Shown piece after piece: positions 14,741-15,650 of a stretch of 15,650 nucleotides of DNA. The stretch lies in the NCBI GenBank assembly GCA_031408575.1, contig JANNWS010000164.1, positions 1 through 15,650 of the forward strand, read 5' to 3'. The position numbers and the translations under genes were made by a program. This DNA is from Aliitabrizicola sp031408575 (lineage in GTDB: Bacteria > Pseudomonadota > Alphaproteobacteria > Rhodobacterales > Rhodobacteraceae). How positions within the stretch are numbered: the stretch's first letter is position 1; every line of letters starts with the position of its first letter. Under the pieces are notes generated by a model. That model ran no database searches, was not told the origin of the DNA, and worked only from the letters and a program-made list of their open reading frames with translations.

Positions 14741-15514
14741 ATGGAAATTTCCCGCCGCGGCGCCCTTGCCGTTTTCGCCCTTGCCGCAACGCATGGCCTG
14801 TCCGCCAGCGCCGGGGGCAAAGAGATCACCGTTTTCGCCGCGGCCAGTCTGAAGGATGCGCTTGATACGATTGCCGCTGACTGGCAGTCCGCAACGGGGG
14901 TCAGAGTAGCAATTTCCTATGGCGCCAGTTCCGCATTGGCCAAGCAGATCGAAGAAGGTGCGCCGGCCGATCTGTTCATTTCGGCGGCGGTCAACTGGAT
15001 GGATGTGCTGAACGAAGGCGGGCTGATCCTGGCCGGGACGCGGCGCGATCTGCTGGGCAATACGTTGGTGCTTGTGGCGCATGGGGCGGGTTTGGCCCCG
15101 GTTGCCATCGGTCCGGGGTTCGATCTGGCCGACTTGCTGGGCGACGGCAGGCTGGCAATGGCGCTTGTCGATTCGGTGCCGGCTGGTCAATACGGCAAGG
15201 AGGCACTGACCACGCTGGGCGTGTGGGACAGTGTCGAGGCGTCGGTGGCGCAATCCGAGAATGTGCGGGCAGCACTGGCGCTGGTGGCGCTGGGAGAAGC
15301 GCCTTATGGCATTGTTTATGGATCAGATGCGGTTGCCGAAGATCGTGTGACGGTCGTGGGAACGTTTCCCGAAAGCAGTCACCGCCCCATCATTTATCCC
15401 GCTGCGGTGGTTGCGGTCAGCGGCAAGGCCGAAGCTGTGGCGTTTCTGGAAGCGCTGTCGGGCGATGCCGCGGACGCCGTTTTCAAGGCGCAGGGTTTTG
15501 CAGTGCTGAACTAG
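14741..15514 (+). CDS. modA: Molybdate ABC transporter, periplasmic substrate-binding protein
   Basis: Captures molybdate or tungstate in the periplasm for the ModBC transporter. The 257-residue product starts with a signal peptide (MEISRRGALAVFALAATHGL) that has two arginines before the hydrophobic core, a weak Tat-like pattern. The mature part shows ITVFAAASLKDAL (29-41), YGASSALAKQIEEGAPADLF (60-79), DSVPAGQYGKEAL (144-156) and GIVYGSDAV (190-198). S36, S63 and Y193 fall where E. coli ModA holds molybdate. The start at 14741 has AGGAGAAGG 4-5 bases upstream of it. The stop codon TAG is at the left end of an insertion sequence, so the usual modB and modC, if present, are separated from modA by that element. 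The final residues (GFAVLN) look near-complete, with perhaps a few lost or replaced. Confidence 0.94.
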   Translation: MEISRRGALAVFALAATHGLSASAGGKEITVFAAASLKDALDTIAADWQSATGVRVAISYGASSALAKQIEEGAPADLFISAAVNWMDVLNEGGLILAGTRRDLLGNTLVLVAHGAGLAPVAIGPGFDLADLLGDGRLAMALVDSVPAGQYGKEALTTLGVWDSVEASVAQSENVRAALALVALGEAPYGIVYGSDAVAEDRVTVVGTFPESSHRPIIYPAAVVAVSGKAEAVAFLEALSGDAADAVFKAQGFAVLN

Positions 15515-15560
15515 GGTCTGTTGGCGTTTGAGGATTCCCAAATCAGTCGCTGAGTGATTC

Positions 15561-15586
15561 AAGGTTGCCAAATGGGAGGCAACCTT
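15561..15586 (+). promoter_or_regulatory. Hairpin hiding the transposase ribosome binding site
   Basis: AAGGTTGCC (15561-15569) pairs perfectly with GGCAACCTT (15578-15586) around an 8-base loop. The GGGAGG ribosome binding site (15574-15579) lies in the loop and stem, and the TTG start codon begins in the right arm (15585). Transcripts entering from modA would fold this stem and block translation, a known self-protection device of insertion sequences. Confidence 0.65.
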
Positions 15587-15650
15587 GATCCGCACGACAC
15601 TGACTGACGCCCAATGGGAAATCATCGCTCCGCACTGTCTTGGTAGGGAA
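15585..15650 (+). CDS. IS5-type transposase, first 22 codons
   Basis: Reading from a TTG start at 15585 gives IRTTLTDAQWEIIAPHCLGR after the initiator, the typical opening (LTDAQWxxIxPxLxG) of IS5-family transposases that carry the DUF4096 N-terminal domain. The GGGAGG ribosome binding site is 5 bases upstream. In many such elements the transposase is split into two frames joined by programmed frameshifting; the window ends too early to tell. The catalytic DDE residues are outside. The family is recognised from a short stretch, so the subgroup (IS427 or IS1031) is left open. Confidence 0.7.
   Translation, partial: MIRTTLTDAQWEIIAPHCLGRE

Larger units (their letters stand above)
15514..15650 (+). 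mobile_element. Left end of an IS5-type insertion sequence (cut by window edge)
   Basis: From GGGTCTGTTGGCGTTTGAGG (15514 on) to the window end the sequence looks like an IS end followed by a transposase start. It abuts the modA stop codon. IS5-family members often insert at TA or CTAG, and CTAG is exactly what stands here (15511-15514). An imperfect inverted repeat (15541-15559, 7 of 8 pairs) and a perfect one (15561-15586) lie before the gene. The right end, terminal repeat and target duplication are outside the window, so the boundary is inferred. Confidence 0.75.

Overview
The window looks like chromosomal DNA of an alphaproteobacterium of the Rhodobacteraceae type (Rhodobacter/Paracoccus/Roseobacter relatives). 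The grounds are GC-rich codon use, short gaps between genes, a long class II ribonucleotide reductase as the nrd gene, a Fur/Mur-type regulator without the CxxC zinc site, a tandem pair of cyclophilins, and close resemblance of most proteins to that group. No database search was possible; names rest on recognised motifs.

Layout. 1-400 (-) is the N-terminal part of phosphoglycerate kinase, cut by the window edge. Divergent from it, 533-1640 (+) holds two overlapping cyclophilin-type prolyl isomerases, the first cytoplasmic and the second exported, closed by a strong GC hairpin. tyrS (-, 1797-3047) and anmK (+, 3111-4211) diverge from a 63-base gap. anmK converges on, and overlaps by 20 bases, a RarD-type transporter (-, 4192-5109). 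Upstream of it on the same strand are enolase (5297-6574) and a Fur/Mur-family regulator (6881-7294). A second EamA-family transporter runs the other way (7441-8346) and has an 18-base near-palindrome just before its ribosome binding site.

8347-8832 has no convincing gene in its first part. It then carries a promoter region with an NrdR box and a folded-looking leader in front of nrdJ (8833-12507), the B12-dependent ribonucleotide reductase. Straight after nrdJ, with its ribosome binding site touching the nrdJ stop codon, is an AT-richer ImmA/IrrE-like metallopeptidase gene (12520-13194) that looks acquired. A bidirectional terminator separates it from a convergent FrhB/BciB/HCAR-like iron-sulfur flavoprotein gene (13280-14524, -). 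Diverging from that is modA (14741-15514), the molybdate-binding protein. The end of an IS5-type insertion sequence starts at the modA stop codon and runs off the window.

How the genes relate. Most of the window is housekeeping: glycolysis (pgk, eno), protein folding, tRNA charging, cell-wall recycling, DNA precursor synthesis, metal regulation and molybdate uptake. The accessory or unusual parts are the orphan ImmA-like gene, the nrdJ control region, the operator-like palindrome before the EamA gene, the BciB/HCAR-like reductase with no pigment genes beside it, and the IS junction at modA. I see no CRISPR array, tRNA, rRNA, phage module or clear defence island, and nothing I would call a new multi-gene system.
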